Shown: positions 10,061-19,800 of the stretch, one piece after another
How the letters are laid out: every line of letters starts with the position of its first letter
How positions within the stretch are numbered: the first letter of the stretch is position 1
Notes under the pieces: generated by a model
What the model saw: only the letters and a program-made list of their open reading frames with translations
What the model was told of the DNA's origin: nothing
Database searches by the model: none
NCBI RefSeq assembly: GCF_003814005.1
Contig: NZ_CP033898.1
Location: 1,178,001 to 1,242,000 of the forward strand
Direction: 5' to 3'
DNA from: Corynebacterium pseudopelargi
GTDB lineage: Bacteria > Actinomycetota > Actinomycetes > Mycobacteriales > Mycobacteriaceae
Length of the DNA stretch: 64,000 nt
Made by a program: the position numbers and the translations under genes

Positions 10061-10597
10061 ATGACTTCTTATGACGATCCACGATTCCCCGGCCCAGACC
10101 CTTATGCTCCGCTGAAAGATTTGCCGAGCTTCCCGCTGCACAGCGATGACTTCAATGATGGAGACAAGCTCCCAGAATCGCTCACGGCCGACCATAACGA
10201 GAACCCGCACCTGCGCTGGTCTGATCTTCCAGAGGGCACCAAGTCTTTGGCCATCACCTGTTTTGATCCAGATGCACCCACTGTCGCAGGGTTCTGGCAC
10301 TGGGCTGTGTTGAATATTCCGGTAGAAGTAAGCGAGCTTCCTCACGGCAAGGCAGCCGAGGTGCTTGCTCAGTACAGCCAGGTGCTCACCCTCGCCGGCG
10401 ATTCCGGCACGAAGGGTTACTATGGCGCCCAACCTCCGGCCGGCCATGGCCCGCACCGCTACCTTTTCGCGGTACACGCCGTGGACACCGAAGTGCTTGA
10501 GGTAGAAGAAGACAACACCCCCACGGTGTTGGGCTTCAATCTCTATTTCCATTCCCTGGGACGCGCAATTACCTGGGGTTGGTTCGAGAATGAGTAA
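10061..10597 (+). CDS. YbhB/YbcL (PEBP) family protein
   Basis: 178 residues, a bacterial phosphatidylethanolamine-binding-protein / Raf-kinase-inhibitor-like protein. Family ligand-pocket motifs are readable: CFDPDAPT near 67-74, WHWAVLNIP near 79-87 and GPHRYLFAVHA near 129-139. There is no signal peptide, so it is cytoplasmic. A GAAAAGGGG ribosome site precedes the ATG. The downstream membrane-protein gene overlaps by 8 bp. The homologue Rv2140c has the same neighbour, pyrD, in M. tuberculosis. The biochemical role in bacteria is uncertain. Between the tRNA promoter and this gene lies a GTGCA-cgt-TGCAC palindrome (9976-9988) of unknown use. Confidence 0.92.
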   Translation: MTSYDDPRFPGPDPYAPLKDLPSFPLHSDDFNDGDKLPESLTADHNENPHLRWSDLPEGTKSLAITCFDPDAPTVAGFWHWAVLNIPVEVSELPHGKAAEVLAQYSQVLTLAGDSGTKGYYGAQPPAGHGPHRYLFAVHAVDTEVLEVEEDNTPTVLGFNLYFHSLGRAITWGWFENE

Positions 10598-10943
10598 TGC
10601 CCTCAGAGTCGGTGGCGCCTTCGTTGCCGTAGGCGCGGCCCTCTTTTTGCTCACGCTGGTCCAGGTGCTCGTGCAGGGCTGGATGGTGCCATTTCCCGTA
10701 ACCTGGTCGTTTATCGCCATCGTGCTCGCTGCCGGGTTCTTGGGTGCATTCGCTACCACCGATAAGCGCCAGCCCGGTTCCAGGGCACAAGTAAGCGCCC
10801 TTGCCTTAGCCGTAGGTCTGGTGTTTTTGGGGCGTTTGCTGCCTCAAGAGCCGTTGATGATCTGGCAGCAGTACTGGCTTCCCGCCTATGGTCTTGCCGC
10901 CATCGCCTGCGGTCTGGTGATCCGCCGCAGCACGCTTCGCTAG
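10590..10943 (+). CDS. Small integral membrane protein
   Basis: 117 residues with about four hydrophobic segments (roughly 6-30, 36-55, 67-85, 95-112) separated by short loops, one of them basic (TTDKRQPGSR). It overlaps the end of the PEBP gene by 8 bp (ATGAGTAA arrangement), so translation is probably coupled. The family is not recognised; small uncharacterised corynebacterial membrane proteins of this size are common. It ends just before a bidirectional terminator. Confidence 0.75.
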   Translation: MSNALRVGGAFVAVGAALFLLTLVQVLVQGWMVPFPVTWSFIAIVLAAGFLGAFATTDKRQPGSRAQVSALALAVGLVFLGRLLPQEPLMIWQQYWLPAYGLAAIACGLVIRRSTLR

Positions 10944-10962
10944 ATCTGCCAGCCAAATACTG

Positions 10963-10996
10963 CAACGCCCCCGCTTAGATAACTAGCGGGGGCGTT
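10963..10996. terminator. Bidirectional terminator
   Basis: A perfect 13-bp GC-rich stem, CAACGCCCCCGCT / AGCGGGGGCGTTG, with a 8-nt loop. It lies between the convergent membrane-protein gene and pyrD. T runs on either side are short, but the stem is very strong. Confidence 0.85.
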
Positions 10997-11005
10997 GCTG
11001 TGCGC

Positions 11006-12118
11006 TTAGTCCTGGTCAATCCAGGGCAACTCGCTGCCAACTGCCTGAGCAATATTGTCAAGGCCATGTGCGCGTAGTTGCTCTGCGATGCCGAGGTGAA
11101 TATCGCGGATCCAGTCCGGGCCACCGTAGATCATGCCGGTATAACCCTGCAGCAGCGTTGCCCCTGCAGCAATGCGCTCCCACGCCTGCTGCGGGGTGCT
11201 GATGCCACCTACACCAATGAGCACCAAATCCTCGCCCACACGGGCATAGAGGCGGCGAAGTACCTCAAGGGCGCGCTCTGCTACCGGCGGGCCAGAGATT
11301 CCGCCTGCGCCCATAGCCTCAACTTCTTTAGCATCGGTTTCTAGCCCTTCACGGCTAATCGTGGTGTTGGTGGCAACAATGCCGGCTAATCCCAGCTCGA
11401 GGGCAAGATCTGCCACGGCATCGACGTCTTCATCGCTTAAGTCCGGGGCGATTTTTACTAGCACGGGAGAGCTCGTGGCTTCTTGTACCGCCTGCAAAAT
11501 CGGGCGCAAAGAACTCACGGCCTGTAAATCCCTAAGGCCAGGGGTGTTGGGGGAAGAGACATTGACCACCACATAGTCTGCAAGATTGCCAAGCAGTGAT
11601 GCGGAGCGTTGATAATCGGCCACCGCATCTTCTGGGGCTACTACCTTGGTTTTGCCAATGTTGATGCCCACCACATCGCTGGCTGCGCGACGCCGCAGGT
11701 TGCCGGCAACTTCAGCGGCACCGACGTTGTTAAAGCCCATCCGGTTCAAAATAGCTTTGTCTTTTGGCAGGCGGAATAACCGGGGCGTGGGGTTACCTGG
11801 TTGGGGAGAAGCCGTAACGGTGCCGAGTTCTGCATAGCCGAAGCCGATGGCAGCCCAAGCATTTGGGGCTTCGCCGTTTTTATCAAAGCCAGCGGCAAGG
11901 CCTAGGGGGCGCTCGAAACGCACGCCGAAGACTTCCTGGCTCAGGATCTCATCGCGAACCGGCAAGACCTTGTGCAGCAGCCCCCTTAAGGGCGAGGCGC
12001 TTTGGACGGCTCCCATTCCCGTGGAGACGATGCCGTGGATCTGTTCGGGAGACATACGGAACATGCCCTTGAGCAGAAGACCGTAGGTTTTTTTGCGTAA
12101 GGGGTGGGATTCAACCAT
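11006..12118 (-). CDS. pyrD: Dihydroorotate dehydrogenase (quinone), class 2
   Basis: 370 residues. It oxidises dihydroorotate to orotate with FMN and reduces membrane quinone, in de novo pyrimidine synthesis. The N-terminal amphipathic extension (about 1-45) is the class 2 membrane-contact region. FMN/substrate motifs are visible: [13 protein letters not shown] near 73-85, RMGFNNVGA near 121-129, [12 protein letters not shown] near 189-200 with the class 2 catalytic Ser, and [14 protein letters not shown] near 301-314. The start ATG (12118) is preceded by GAGAAAG. It lies downstream of the lipoprotein gene with a 49 bp gap. Confidence 0.96.
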   Translation of the reverse strand: MVESHPLRKKTYGLLLKGMFRMSPEQIHGIVSTGMGAVQSASPLRGLLHKVLPVRDEILSQEVFGVRFERPLGLAAGFDKNGEAPNAWAAIGFGYAELGTVTASPQPGNPTPRLFRLPKDKAILNRMGFNNVGAAEVAGNLRRRAASDVVGINIGKTKVVAPEDAVADYQRSASLLGNLADYVVVNVSSPNTPGLRDLQAVSSLRPILQAVQEATSSPVLVKIAPDLSDEDVDAVADLALELGLAGIVATNTTISREGLETDAKEVEAMGAGGISGPPVAERALEVLRRLYARVGEDLVLIGVGGISTPQQAWERIAAGATLLQGYTGMIYGGPDWIRDIHLGIAEQLRAHGLDNIAQAVGSELPWIDQD

Positions 12119-12167
12119 GGCAATGCAGACTTTCTCGTGAGCGAGGTGGCAAAAAGGAGGCGGTTAT

Positions 12168-13157
12168 TTAAAGGATTTGCAATCCGGCACCAGAAGATGA
12201 ACCAGCAACAGCAACACCATTATCAAGCACCACCAAACTGGTGGCATCGGCTACAGCATTGGCCTCGCGCTGCAGCTCTAGGGTGCCGCTTTGCGGCGAG
12301 TACACCATTACCTTGTTCTCGGCGGTAGCAATGGTCCAGGCCTGTTGATGCTTCTTATCCCAAGCCACAGCCCAGGGGCTATCGGGAGTGGGGATGGTCT
12401 GGTGCAGGCGAATGATCTCTTCTGCGCTATACAGTGCAAGCTGATCTCCGACGGTATCGCTGGCCAGCAATACGCCCTTGGTGCCCGCAGCGATCTGGCC
12501 TACGCCTGAACCAACGCGCAAAATGGGGCCTTGCTTATTGTCTTGCCAGTGCACATCTTGGATGATGGAGTACTCGCGATTAATGCGCACCACCGCATCG
12601 GGGGAATCGCCGTTTTCCACCACGATCATCTGATCGGTGGTTTTTTCCACCCCAACGCTTTTTGGGTCCTCGCCTTGGCGGTAGATCCAGATCTCTGCTT
12701 GTTGATCATCGCCGGTGATCAAGGTGCCATCGGAGGTTTGTACCGCCACGGTGGCAGGGTGCTCGAGCTTTTTGGTATCGACCTGGCCTTCTGGGGAGAT
12801 GATTTTTACTTCATCCCCGCAGGCGCTGATAAACGCGTCTTTTGCTGCGGTCAGATCACCACAGGAGCTATCAAGATCTACGCTATGGGCCTGCTGGAAG
12901 TCCTTGTTTTCAATGCCGCCGAGAAGCAGCTTGCCTTGGGTGCGGATAGCCAGCGTATTGCCAATATGCTCGATATCTTCAATAGCCTTCATCGCAACCA
13001 CCTCGCCATCGGGGTTGCTCTGCGTAGCAGAGGCGGCGGGGGTGGCGTTACCGACGGGAGCCTGATTGTCATCGGCGACTTCACTCACGCTTGTGCCGCA
13101 GGCAGCCAGCGTGATGGTGCTCAGTGCGATTCCAAGGGTCTTTGCAGCGATCTTCAC
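12168..13157 (-). CDS. LppL-like lipoprotein, probable beta-propeller
   Basis: 329 residues from the chosen GTG at 13157; a GTG at 13169 in the same frame would add four residues. The N-terminus VKIAAKTLGIALSTITLAAC ends in a lipobox (L-A-A-C), so it is an exported lipoprotein. The mature part has repeating beta-strand blocks with conserved Trp/Asp, like YncE-type propellers. The inner start is favoured by an extended -10, TGGTAGTGT, ending 8 nt upstream, which implies leaderless mRNA. Position next to uppP and pyrD matches M. tuberculosis LppL (Rv2138). Its function is unknown. Confidence 0.82.
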   Translation of the reverse strand: MKIAAKTLGIALSTITLAACGTSVSEVADDNQAPVGNATPAASATQSNPDGEVVAMKAIEDIEHIGNTLAIRTQGKLLLGGIENKDFQQAHSVDLDSSCGDLTAAKDAFISACGDEVKIISPEGQVDTKKLEHPATVAVQTSDGTLITGDDQQAEIWIYRQGEDPKSVGVEKTTDQMIVVENGDSPDAVVRINREYSIIQDVHWQDNKQGPILRVGSGVGQIAAGTKGVLLASDTVGDQLALYSAEEIIRLHQTIPTPDSPWAVAWDKKHQQAWTIATAENKVMVYSPQSGTLELQREANAVADATSLVVLDNGVAVAGSSSGAGLQIL

Positions 13158-13187
13158 AGCCGATAACACTACCAGCCGAAAGTTGGA

Positions 13188-14069
13188 TTAGAGGGTGACG
13201 TCGTCAAGCGCTTTGGCAATGGCCCGGGGCAAGGTGACGTTCTCTGCTGCAATAAGCTCGGCGCACTGTTCTTCGGTGCGTGGCGTGGCCAAGATGCTTG
13301 ACACTCCTGATTGGTGGCGCACCCACGCTGCTGCAGCAATGGCCATGGAAATGCCCAAGCCCTCGGCTGCGGTGCGCAAGGCCTCAACTACCGCCTCGCT
13401 GCCGGTAAGCAAGCCATGGGCCTCGGCGTAGCGCTGGGGATTTTCCTTAGCCTGGAATGATCGCTGATAACGCCCGCTTAATACCCCCTGGGCTAGGGGA
13501 GCACCAGCGATGATGCCAACTCCTAAATACTCAGCGGCGGGAAACAAATCGGTTTCTGGAGTGCGGTGCAAAAGGTGATAGGGAGTAATGGCGGCAACCA
13601 CCGAGGGGCGATGGGTAAGTGCAAGCTGCCATCCCTGGTAGCCGCGCACCCCTGCGTATCGCACCTTGCCCTGGCGCACCACCTGTTCGAGGGTGTCGGC
13701 TACCTCAAAGGCTGGGGTGTGCGGGTCCCAGAAGCCCACGCTCCAAAGGTCAATGTGGTCGCGGCCAAGTGCTCGCAACATTGCGTCGAGCTGAGAGATG
13801 AGGTTGCGGCGCGAACAGTCCACGCGCCTTCCCATCGGTGCTTCGGGGTTGACTCCCGAAGCCACGGAGATGATGTCTTCAGCATCGAGCAAGCTAGACG
13901 CCATAGCAACGGCGCCAGGGGAGACGTCGACAAGCGTGCCTCCGGCATCCTTAAAGGTATGCACAATCGCACGGGCCTGATCCCAATCGGTGCCCTTGCC
14001 CCAGGTTTCGGTGCCAAGACCTAGGCTCGATACTCTTAAACCGCTGGCGCCAATCGTTGCTTCTCTCAC
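13188..14069 (-). CDS. Aldo/keto reductase homologue, catalytic tetrad lost
   Basis: 293 residues of recognisable AKR barrel (N-terminal [19 protein letters not shown], later [21 protein letters not shown] and C-terminal [19 protein letters not shown]). The expected catalytic residues are not there. Asp48 is kept, but the Tyr five residues later is Ala53, the T-K-v-g Lys position reads S71 (SVASGV), and the D-L-Y-x-x-H His position reads Gly (DLWSVGF). It is therefore probably not an active oxidoreductase; a scaffold, binding or regulatory role is an inference. GTG start at 14069 with TAATCT 8 nt upstream. Divergent from uppP, 31 bp apart, and upstream of the LppL-like gene (30 bp gap). Confidence 0.85.
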   Translation of the reverse strand: MREATIGASGLRVSSLGLGTETWGKGTDWDQARAIVHTFKDAGGTLVDVSPGAVAMASSLLDAEDIISVASGVNPEAPMGRRVDCSRRNLISQLDAMLRALGRDHIDLWSVGFWDPHTPAFEVADTLEQVVRQGKVRYAGVRGYQGWQLALTHRPSVVAAITPYHLLHRTPETDLFPAAEYLGVGIIAGAPLAQGVLSGRYQRSFQAKENPQRYAEAHGLLTGSEAVVEALRTAAEGLGISMAIAAAAWVRHQSGVSSILATPRTEEQCAELIAAENVTLPRAIAKALDDVTL

Positions 14070-14077
14070 GCTTAACC

Positions 14078-14093
14078 AGATTAGTAGTACGCT
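14078..14093. promoter_or_regulatory. Back-to-back divergent leaderless promoters
   Basis: Only 31 bp separate the GTG of the AKR gene (minus) and the GTG of uppP (plus). A minus-strand TAATCT (14083-14078) lies 8 nt from the AKR start, and a plus-strand TACGCT (14088-14093) lies 7 nt from the uppP start. The two -10 elements are 4 bp apart, so the polymerases would compete. Confidence 0.6.
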
Positions 14094-14100
14094 GCCCTAC

Positions 14101-14973
14101 GTGATTGAACACAGCCAAACTTTGCATGCCGCAGCCACGAGCGATCTCTCCTGGGCTCAAACCATTGTGCTCTCTATCGTTCAAGGGCTCACCGAGTTTT
14201 TGCCCGTTAGCTCCTCCGGCCACCTTCGCATCGTCTCTGAACTTTTTTGGGGCGAAGATGCCGGCGCCAGCTTTACCGCCGTGGTGCAACTAGGCACCGA
14301 AGCCGCGGTGCTGGTGTACTTTGCCAAAGATATCTGGCGCATCCTCAAAGCCTGGTTCCAAGGCCTTGCAGATAAGAGCAAGAGGAACTTCGATTACCGC
14401 ATGGGCTGGATGGTCATCGTAGGCACGATCCCGGTTTCTTTGATGGGCGTGTTGTTCAAAGACGCAATCCGTGAAGGCGCGCGCAACCTCTGGATCACCG
14501 CGAGCGTGCTGGTGCTGTTTTCCTTCGTGTTTATCTTGGCTGAAAAGCTCGGCAGCAAACGCCGCGATTTTGAGCAGCTCACCATGAAAGATGCAATCAT
14601 CATGGGTTTTGCCCAGTGCCTGGCCTTAATCCCTGGTGTTTCTCGCTCCGGCGGCACCATTTCTGCCGGTCTGTTCGTCGGCCTCAATCGCGAGGTAGCC
14701 GCGCGCTTTAGCTTCTTGCTGGCCATCCCCGCAGTGCTTGCCTCGGGGCTTTTCTCACTGCCAGACGCCTTTAACCCTGAAGCTGGCCAGGCGGCCTCGG
14801 GAGCTCAGCTTTTGGTTGGCACCGGCATTGCCTTTGTGTTGGGTTATGTCTCCATTGCTTGGTTGCTCCGCTTTGTTTCTCACCACTCCTTTGCCTGGTT
14901 TGCGGCTTACCGCATCCCGGTTGGCCTTGGTGTGATGGCGCTGCTCGCCACAGGCGTGCTCCAGCCGATCTAG
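14101..14973 (+). CDS. uppP: Undecaprenyl-diphosphatase UppP
   Basis: 290 residues, a polytopic membrane enzyme that dephosphorylates undecaprenyl pyrophosphate and so recycles the lipid carrier for peptidoglycan and arabinogalactan. Both family signatures are present: [14 protein letters not shown] near residues 26-39 and [13 protein letters not shown] near 180-192. The start is taken as GTG 14101; this gives the usual family length and an upstream TACGCT hexamer 7 nt away. The frame is open further upstream to 13990, but that stretch overlaps the divergent AKR coding region. Confidence 0.95.
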   Translation: MIEHSQTLHAAATSDLSWAQTIVLSIVQGLTEFLPVSSSGHLRIVSELFWGEDAGASFTAVVQLGTEAAVLVYFAKDIWRILKAWFQGLADKSKRNFDYRMGWMVIVGTIPVSLMGVLFKDAIREGARNLWITASVLVLFSFVFILAEKLGSKRRDFEQLTMKDAIIMGFAQCLALIPGVSRSGGTISAGLFVGLNREVAARFSFLLAIPAVLASGLFSLPDAFNPEAGQAASGAQLLVGTGIAFVLGYVSIAWLLRFVSHHSFAWFAAYRIPVGLGVMALLATGVLQPI

Positions 14974-15059
14974 GCCAACGCCAGGGCTTTTTATCGGCGC
15001 GCCTGCCTCAAGGCAGTGCTACCTATGGTCCTCGCTGTAACTCTTTTAGCCCGATGCAA

Positions 15060-15065
15060 TACAGT
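15060..15065 (+). promoter_or_regulatory. mshC leaderless -10 element
   Basis: TACAGT followed by exactly 7 nt and then the ATG of mshC (15073). No ribosome-binding site is visible, which fits transcription starting at the A of the start codon. Confidence 0.55.
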
Positions 15066-15072
15066 GGTTGGC

Positions 15073-16356
15073 ATGCATTCTTGGCCCAAGCCCGAAATAG
15101 CCACGCTGGATTTCTCCGTTCCTCCGCTGCGTTTATATGATTCCGCCGATCAGCGCATCAAGGAAGTTGAGACGGACCAACAACCGCTCGGGGTATATGT
15201 GTGCGGTATTACTCCCTACGATTCCACGCACCTTGGGCACGCTGCGACGTATTTGAGCTTTGATTTGGCCATTCGGCACCTGCTTGCTGCAGGCCACCAG
15301 GTGCATTACGTGCAAAACATCACCGATGTTGATGATCCGCTCTTTGAGCGTGCTGCGCGCGATGGTGTGGATTGGCGCGAACTTGGCACAAGCCAAATCG
15401 ATCTATTCCGCTCCGATATGGAAGCCTTAAGCGTGATCCCGCCGCAGGATTATATCGGCGCGATGGAAAGCGTGGATGAGGTGGTGCGCATGGTCCAACA
15501 GCTCTTAGATGCAGGGGCCGCGTACATCACCGAGGGCGAGTATGCCGATATTTATGCCTCGATTGAGGCCACTGATCACTTTGGCTACGAGTCCAATTAC
15601 GACCGCGCCACCATGGAAACCTTGTTTGCTGAGCGTGGCGGCGATCCAGAGCGTCCGGGTAAACGCGATCCGCTCGATGCACTGATTTGGCGTGCGGCAC
15701 GAGAAGGCGAGCCCTCCTGGGATGCGCCCTTTGGTGCCGGCAGGCCCGGTTGGCATGTGGAATGTTCTGCCATCGCCACCAACCGCCTTGGCAAGCACTT
15801 TGCTATCCAAGGTGGCGGGGCGGATCTGAAGTTCCCGCACCATGAATTCTCCGCTGCCCATGCTGAGGCTGCGCTGGGGTGTCCTCGCATGGCTGGCCAC
15901 TATGCTCACGCCGGCATGATCGCCCTTGATGGGGTCAAGATGAGCAAGTCGCTTGGCAATTTGGTGTTTGTATCCAAGCTCACGGCAGCCGGCCACGATC
16001 CGGCGGCGATTCGCCTTGGTGTGTTTGCTGGGCATTATCGCTCGGACAGGGATTGGTCCGATAGCGTGCTTGAGACTGCAGAGCAGCGCTTATCGCTATG
16101 GCGTGAGGCCTGCTTGAAGGCCGAAGATGCCCAGGCAGCAGCACAGCTTTGCCAGCAGGTGGCGCAGGCTTTGGCCAATGACTTAGATACCCCGGCCGCC
16201 ATCGAGCTTATCGACGCCTGGGCGCGCACCACACTTGACTCACAGGGCCAAGCTGCAAGCAAGCAGCACGCACCTCGAATTGAGCAATCGGAGCTATCGC
16301 CTGCTGGCCTCAAGGTAGTGGCATGTGCTGACGCGCTACTTGGCATCAAACTCTAG
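15073..16356 (+). CDS. mshC: Cysteine:GlcN-Ins ligase MshC
   Basis: 427 residues. It ligates cysteine to glucosaminyl-inositol in mycothiol synthesis; the fold is that of cysteinyl-tRNA synthetase without the tRNA-binding part. Visible motifs: zinc Cys and HIGH-type signature in [16 protein letters not shown] (about 55-70), the second zinc site near WHVECSAI (about 227-234), and KMSKSLGN (about 290-297). The start at ATG 15073 gives the family N-terminus MHSWPKP; the longer frame from 15016 would add 19 unlikely residues. It lies 99 bp after uppP and 9 bp before a small hypothetical gene. Confidence 0.96.
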   Translation: MHSWPKPEIATLDFSVPPLRLYDSADQRIKEVETDQQPLGVYVCGITPYDSTHLGHAATYLSFDLAIRHLLAAGHQVHYVQNITDVDDPLFERAARDGVDWRELGTSQIDLFRSDMEALSVIPPQDYIGAMESVDEVVRMVQQLLDAGAAYITEGEYADIYASIEATDHFGYESNYDRATMETLFAERGGDPERPGKRDPLDALIWRAAREGEPSWDAPFGAGRPGWHVECSAIATNRLGKHFAIQGGGADLKFPHHEFSAAHAEAALGCPRMAGHYAHAGMIALDGVKMSKSLGNLVFVSKLTAAGHDPAAIRLGVFAGHYRSDRDWSDSVLETAEQRLSLWREACLKAEDAQAAAQLCQQVAQALANDLDTPAAIELIDAWARTTLDSQGQAASKQHAPRIEQSELSPAGLKVVACADALLGIKL

Positions 16357-16365
16357 GAGGAACGC

Positions 16366-16770
16366 ATGAGCACCACCCCCGAAGCACAGATTGACGCTTG
16401 GATCAGCAGCCTGGAGGAATTCGCCACCGGCACCTACCTCAAGCCGGAAGAGCGCACCTTTTGGGAACCACCTTTTGCCGTAGAAGCGCTTGAGCAATTG
16501 CGCGAAATTTTGATGGGTTTTGTGCGCGAGCAAGGCCTTGCCCAAACGCCCGAAAAGCCCACTAAGCCCCAAAGCCTCGATGCGGAGGCCTTTGATGCTG
16601 GGCTTAAGGATCTGGAACGCAGCCTGCTTGAATTTAATTCTCAGCACTTCGATGCCGTGATTGAACCCGAAGAGCACGAAGAATTAAACCAGCTCATTGC
16701 CCAAATTGCTCGCTACGGTGGGGTAGAGGTTGCACACTTAGACGCCTTCCCGCTTTTTGAAGAAGAATAG
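16366..16770 (+). CDS. Hypothetical acidic protein
   Basis: 134 residues, strongly acidic, no membrane segment or signal peptide. Predicted to be mostly helical (long stretches with Leu/Glu spacing such as EALEQLREILMGFVREQ). It follows mshC by 9 bp behind an AGGAGG ribosome site (TAGGAGGAACGC ATG), so it is very probably cotranscribed with mshC. I do not recognise the family. Confidence 0.8.
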   Translation: MSTTPEAQIDAWISSLEEFATGTYLKPEERTFWEPPFAVEALEQLREILMGFVREQGLAQTPEKPTKPQSLDAEAFDAGLKDLERSLLEFNSQHFDAVIEPEEHEELNQLIAQIARYGGVEVAHLDAFPLFEEE

Positions 16771-16797
16771 GGCGGGCTTGGGGTTCGAGCCCACAAA

Positions 16798-16813
16798 CAT
16801 ACTAAGCTGTCTA
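16798..16813 (+). promoter_or_regulatory. Candidate McbR box over the metH -10
   Basis: CATAC-N6-GTCTA resembles the corynebacterial McbR operator TAGAC-N6-GTCTA (8 of 10 conserved positions, exact spacing). The spacer contains TAAGCT (16803-16808), a usable -10 element 9 nt before the metH ATG. McbR is the known repressor of sulfur and methionine genes in C. glutamicum. Confidence 0.4.
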
Positions 16814-16817
16814 CTCG

Positions 16818-19800
16818 ATGACTACCGCGAGCACTGCACAGCAATCTGAATTCCTCGACGCGCTCCAGCGCCACGTTCTCATCGGCGATGGCGCCATGGG
16901 CACCCAGCTTCAAGGTTTCGAGCTCGACCTCGAAAAAGACTTCCTGAACCTCGAGGGCTGCAACGAAATTCTCAACCACACCCGGCCTGATGTGGTGGGC
17001 AGTATTCACCGAGCCTATTTTGAGGCCGGTGCCGATTTAGTAGAAACCAATACCTTCGGCTGTAACCTTCCCAACCTGGCAGATTATGACATCGCAGATC
17101 GCTGCCGTGAGCTTGCCTATAAAGGCGCCAAGATCGCCCGCGAGGTGGCCGATGATTTAGGTCCTGGCCGCGATGGGATGCGCCGTTTTGTGGTTGGCTC
17201 TTTAGGCCCTGGCACCAAACTGCCCTCCCTCGGGCATGCTCCCTTTGAACGCCTGCGTGATTACTACCTTGAGGCTGCCCTAGGCCTGGTAGAAGGCGGT
17301 GCTGATGCCATTTTGATCGAGACGGCTCAGGATCTGCTCCAGGTCAAAGCCGCGGTGCATGGTTGCAAGCTCGCCTTCGAACAGCTCGGTACAACCCTGC
17401 CGCTGATCTGCCACGTCACCGTGGAAACCACCGGCACTATGTTGTTGGGCTCGGAAATCGGCGCGGCGCTGACCGCCATTGAGCCTTTGGGCGTAGACAT
17501 GATTGGCCTAAACTGCGCTACCGGCCCCGATGAGATGAGCGAGCACCTTCGCTATCTTTCTCAAAACGCCAATATGCCAGTGTCGGTGATGCCCAATGCC
17601 GGCCTGCCGCAGCTTGGACCCAATGGCGCTGTGTATCCGCTGGGTGCAGAGGGTTTGGCCGATGCACTGTACCGATTTGTAGAAGACTATGGCTTGCGCA
17701 TGGTCGGCGGCTGCTGTGGTACCACCCCGGAGCATATTGCTGCGGTGCGCGATGCCGTGGTGGGCAAGGCAACACCTGCAGCGCGCAAGACCCCTGAGCT
17801 TGATTCGGTGTCTTCGCTCTACAGCTCGGTACCGCTGAGCCAAGATACCGGCATCACCATGATCGGTGAGCGCACCAACGCCAATGGCTCCAAGGCCTTC
17901 CGCGAGGCCATTTTGAGCGGCGATTGGGAAACCTGCATTGATATTGCCAAGCAGCAAACCCGCGATGGCGCCCACATGATTGACCTCTGCGTGGATTATG
18001 TTGGCCGCGATGGCACCGAGGATATGGCCAAGTTGGCCTCCTTGATTGCTACCAGCTCCACCTTGCCGGTGATGATCGACTCCACCGAGCCTGAGGTAAT
18101 TCGTACTGGCCTGGAACACCTCGGTGGTAGGTGTGCGGTGAACTCGGTGAACTTTGAAGATGGCGATGGCCCGGATTCTCGCTATCAAAAGATCATGGCC
18201 TTGGTGCAGCGCCATGGCGCCGCCGTGGTGGCATTGACCATTGATGAGGAAGGCCAGGCTCGTACCGCCGAGCATAAGATCCGCATCGCCGAACGCCTGA
18301 TTACAGATATCACCGGTACCTGGGGCTTGAGTGAGCAAGACATCATCGTCGACTGTTTGACCTTCCCCATCTCTACCGGCCAGGAAGAAACACGTCGCGA
18401 TGGCATCGAAACGATCGAGGCGATCCGCGAGCTGAAGCGCCGTCACCCGAAGATTCACACCACCTTAGGCCTTTCCAATATCTCCTTTGGCCTGAACCCT
18501 GCGGCGCGCCAGGTGCTGAATTCGGTGTTCTTGCATGAGTGCGTGGAAGCTGGTTTGGATTCTGCGATTGCGCACAGCTCCAAGATTTTGCCCATGAACC
18601 GCATTGAGGATCGCCAGCGCGAAGTAGCCCTGGATATGATCTACGACCGCCGCACTGAGGATTATGATCCGCTGCAGGTGTTCATGGAGCTTTTCGAAGG
18701 CGTTTCAGCGGCCTCTTCGAAGGATGCTCGCGCCGAGGCGCTTGCCGCCATGCCGCTGTTTGAGCGCATTGCACAGCGCGTGATCGATGGCGAGAAAAAC
18801 GGCATCGAGGCCGACCTCGACGCAGGTATGAAGGAAAAGGAACCGCTGCAGATCATCAATGAGGATCTGCTTGAGGGCATGAAAACGGTGGGCGAGCTCT
18901 TTGGCTCTGGGCAGATGCAGCTTCCCTTCGTGTTGCAATCGGCTGAAACCATGAAGCATGCCGTGGCCCACCTCGAGCAGTTTATGGAGGCCAAAGACGA
19001 CTCCGGCTCCAATGGCACCATCGTGATCGCCACCGTTAAGGGCGATGTGCACGATATTGGTAAGAACCTCGTAGACATCATTTTGTCTAATAACGGCTTT
19101 AACGTGGTCAATATCGGCATCAAGCAACCCATTGCCAATATTTTGGAGGCGGCAGAAAAGCACGATGCGCACGCCATCGGCATGTCGGGGTTGTTGGTGA
19201 AGTCCACGGTGATTATGAAAGAAAATCTCCAGGAGATGAATGCCGTGGCGAAGGCCCATTTCCCGGTGATCCTCGGTGGCGCTGCGCTCACCCGCGCCTA
19301 TGTTGAAGACGACTTAGCTGAGATCTATGAAGGCGATGTGCACTACGCCAAAGACGCCTTCGAATCTCTCAGGCTGATGCAGGAGTTCATGGCCAGGATC
19401 AACGGCGATGCTCCGGCGGTGGATTCTGCCGAGGCCATCAAGACCCAGGAAAAGCGCGAAGAGCGCAAGGCTCGCCGCGAGCGTTCCAAGCGCATTGCTG
19501 CAGAGCGCAAGGCACAACTTGAGCCAGTGGAGGTACCGGAGCGTTCCGCCGTGGCCCGCGATGTGCCGGTGGCAACGCCACCATTTTGGGGATCGCGTGT
19601 GGTCAAGGGCATCCCCTTGGCTGATTATCTGCCGCTGTTAGATGAGCGCGCTTTGTTCATGGGCCGTTGGGGCTTGAAGGGCACTCGTGGTGGCGAGGGC
19701 CCAAGCTATGAGGAGTTGGTAGAAACCGATGGCCGCCCAAGGCTTCGCTACTGGCTTGATCGCCTCAAGGCAGAAGGTGTGCTCGATCATGCCGCGTTGG

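Noticed and set aside
13990..14100. N-terminal extension of uppP by 37 residues
   Set aside because: Overlaps the N-terminal coding region of the divergent AKR gene and exceeds the family length; a -10 hexamer lies 7 nt before GTG 14101.
16771..16797. GGGCT/AGCCC inverted repeat as a terminator before metH
   Set aside because: Only 5 bp with a long loop and no T run; too weak to call.
17508..18458. 316-codon antisense frame inside metH
   Set aside because: Shadow of the metH pterin-domain codons; no ribosome site and no recognisable domain.
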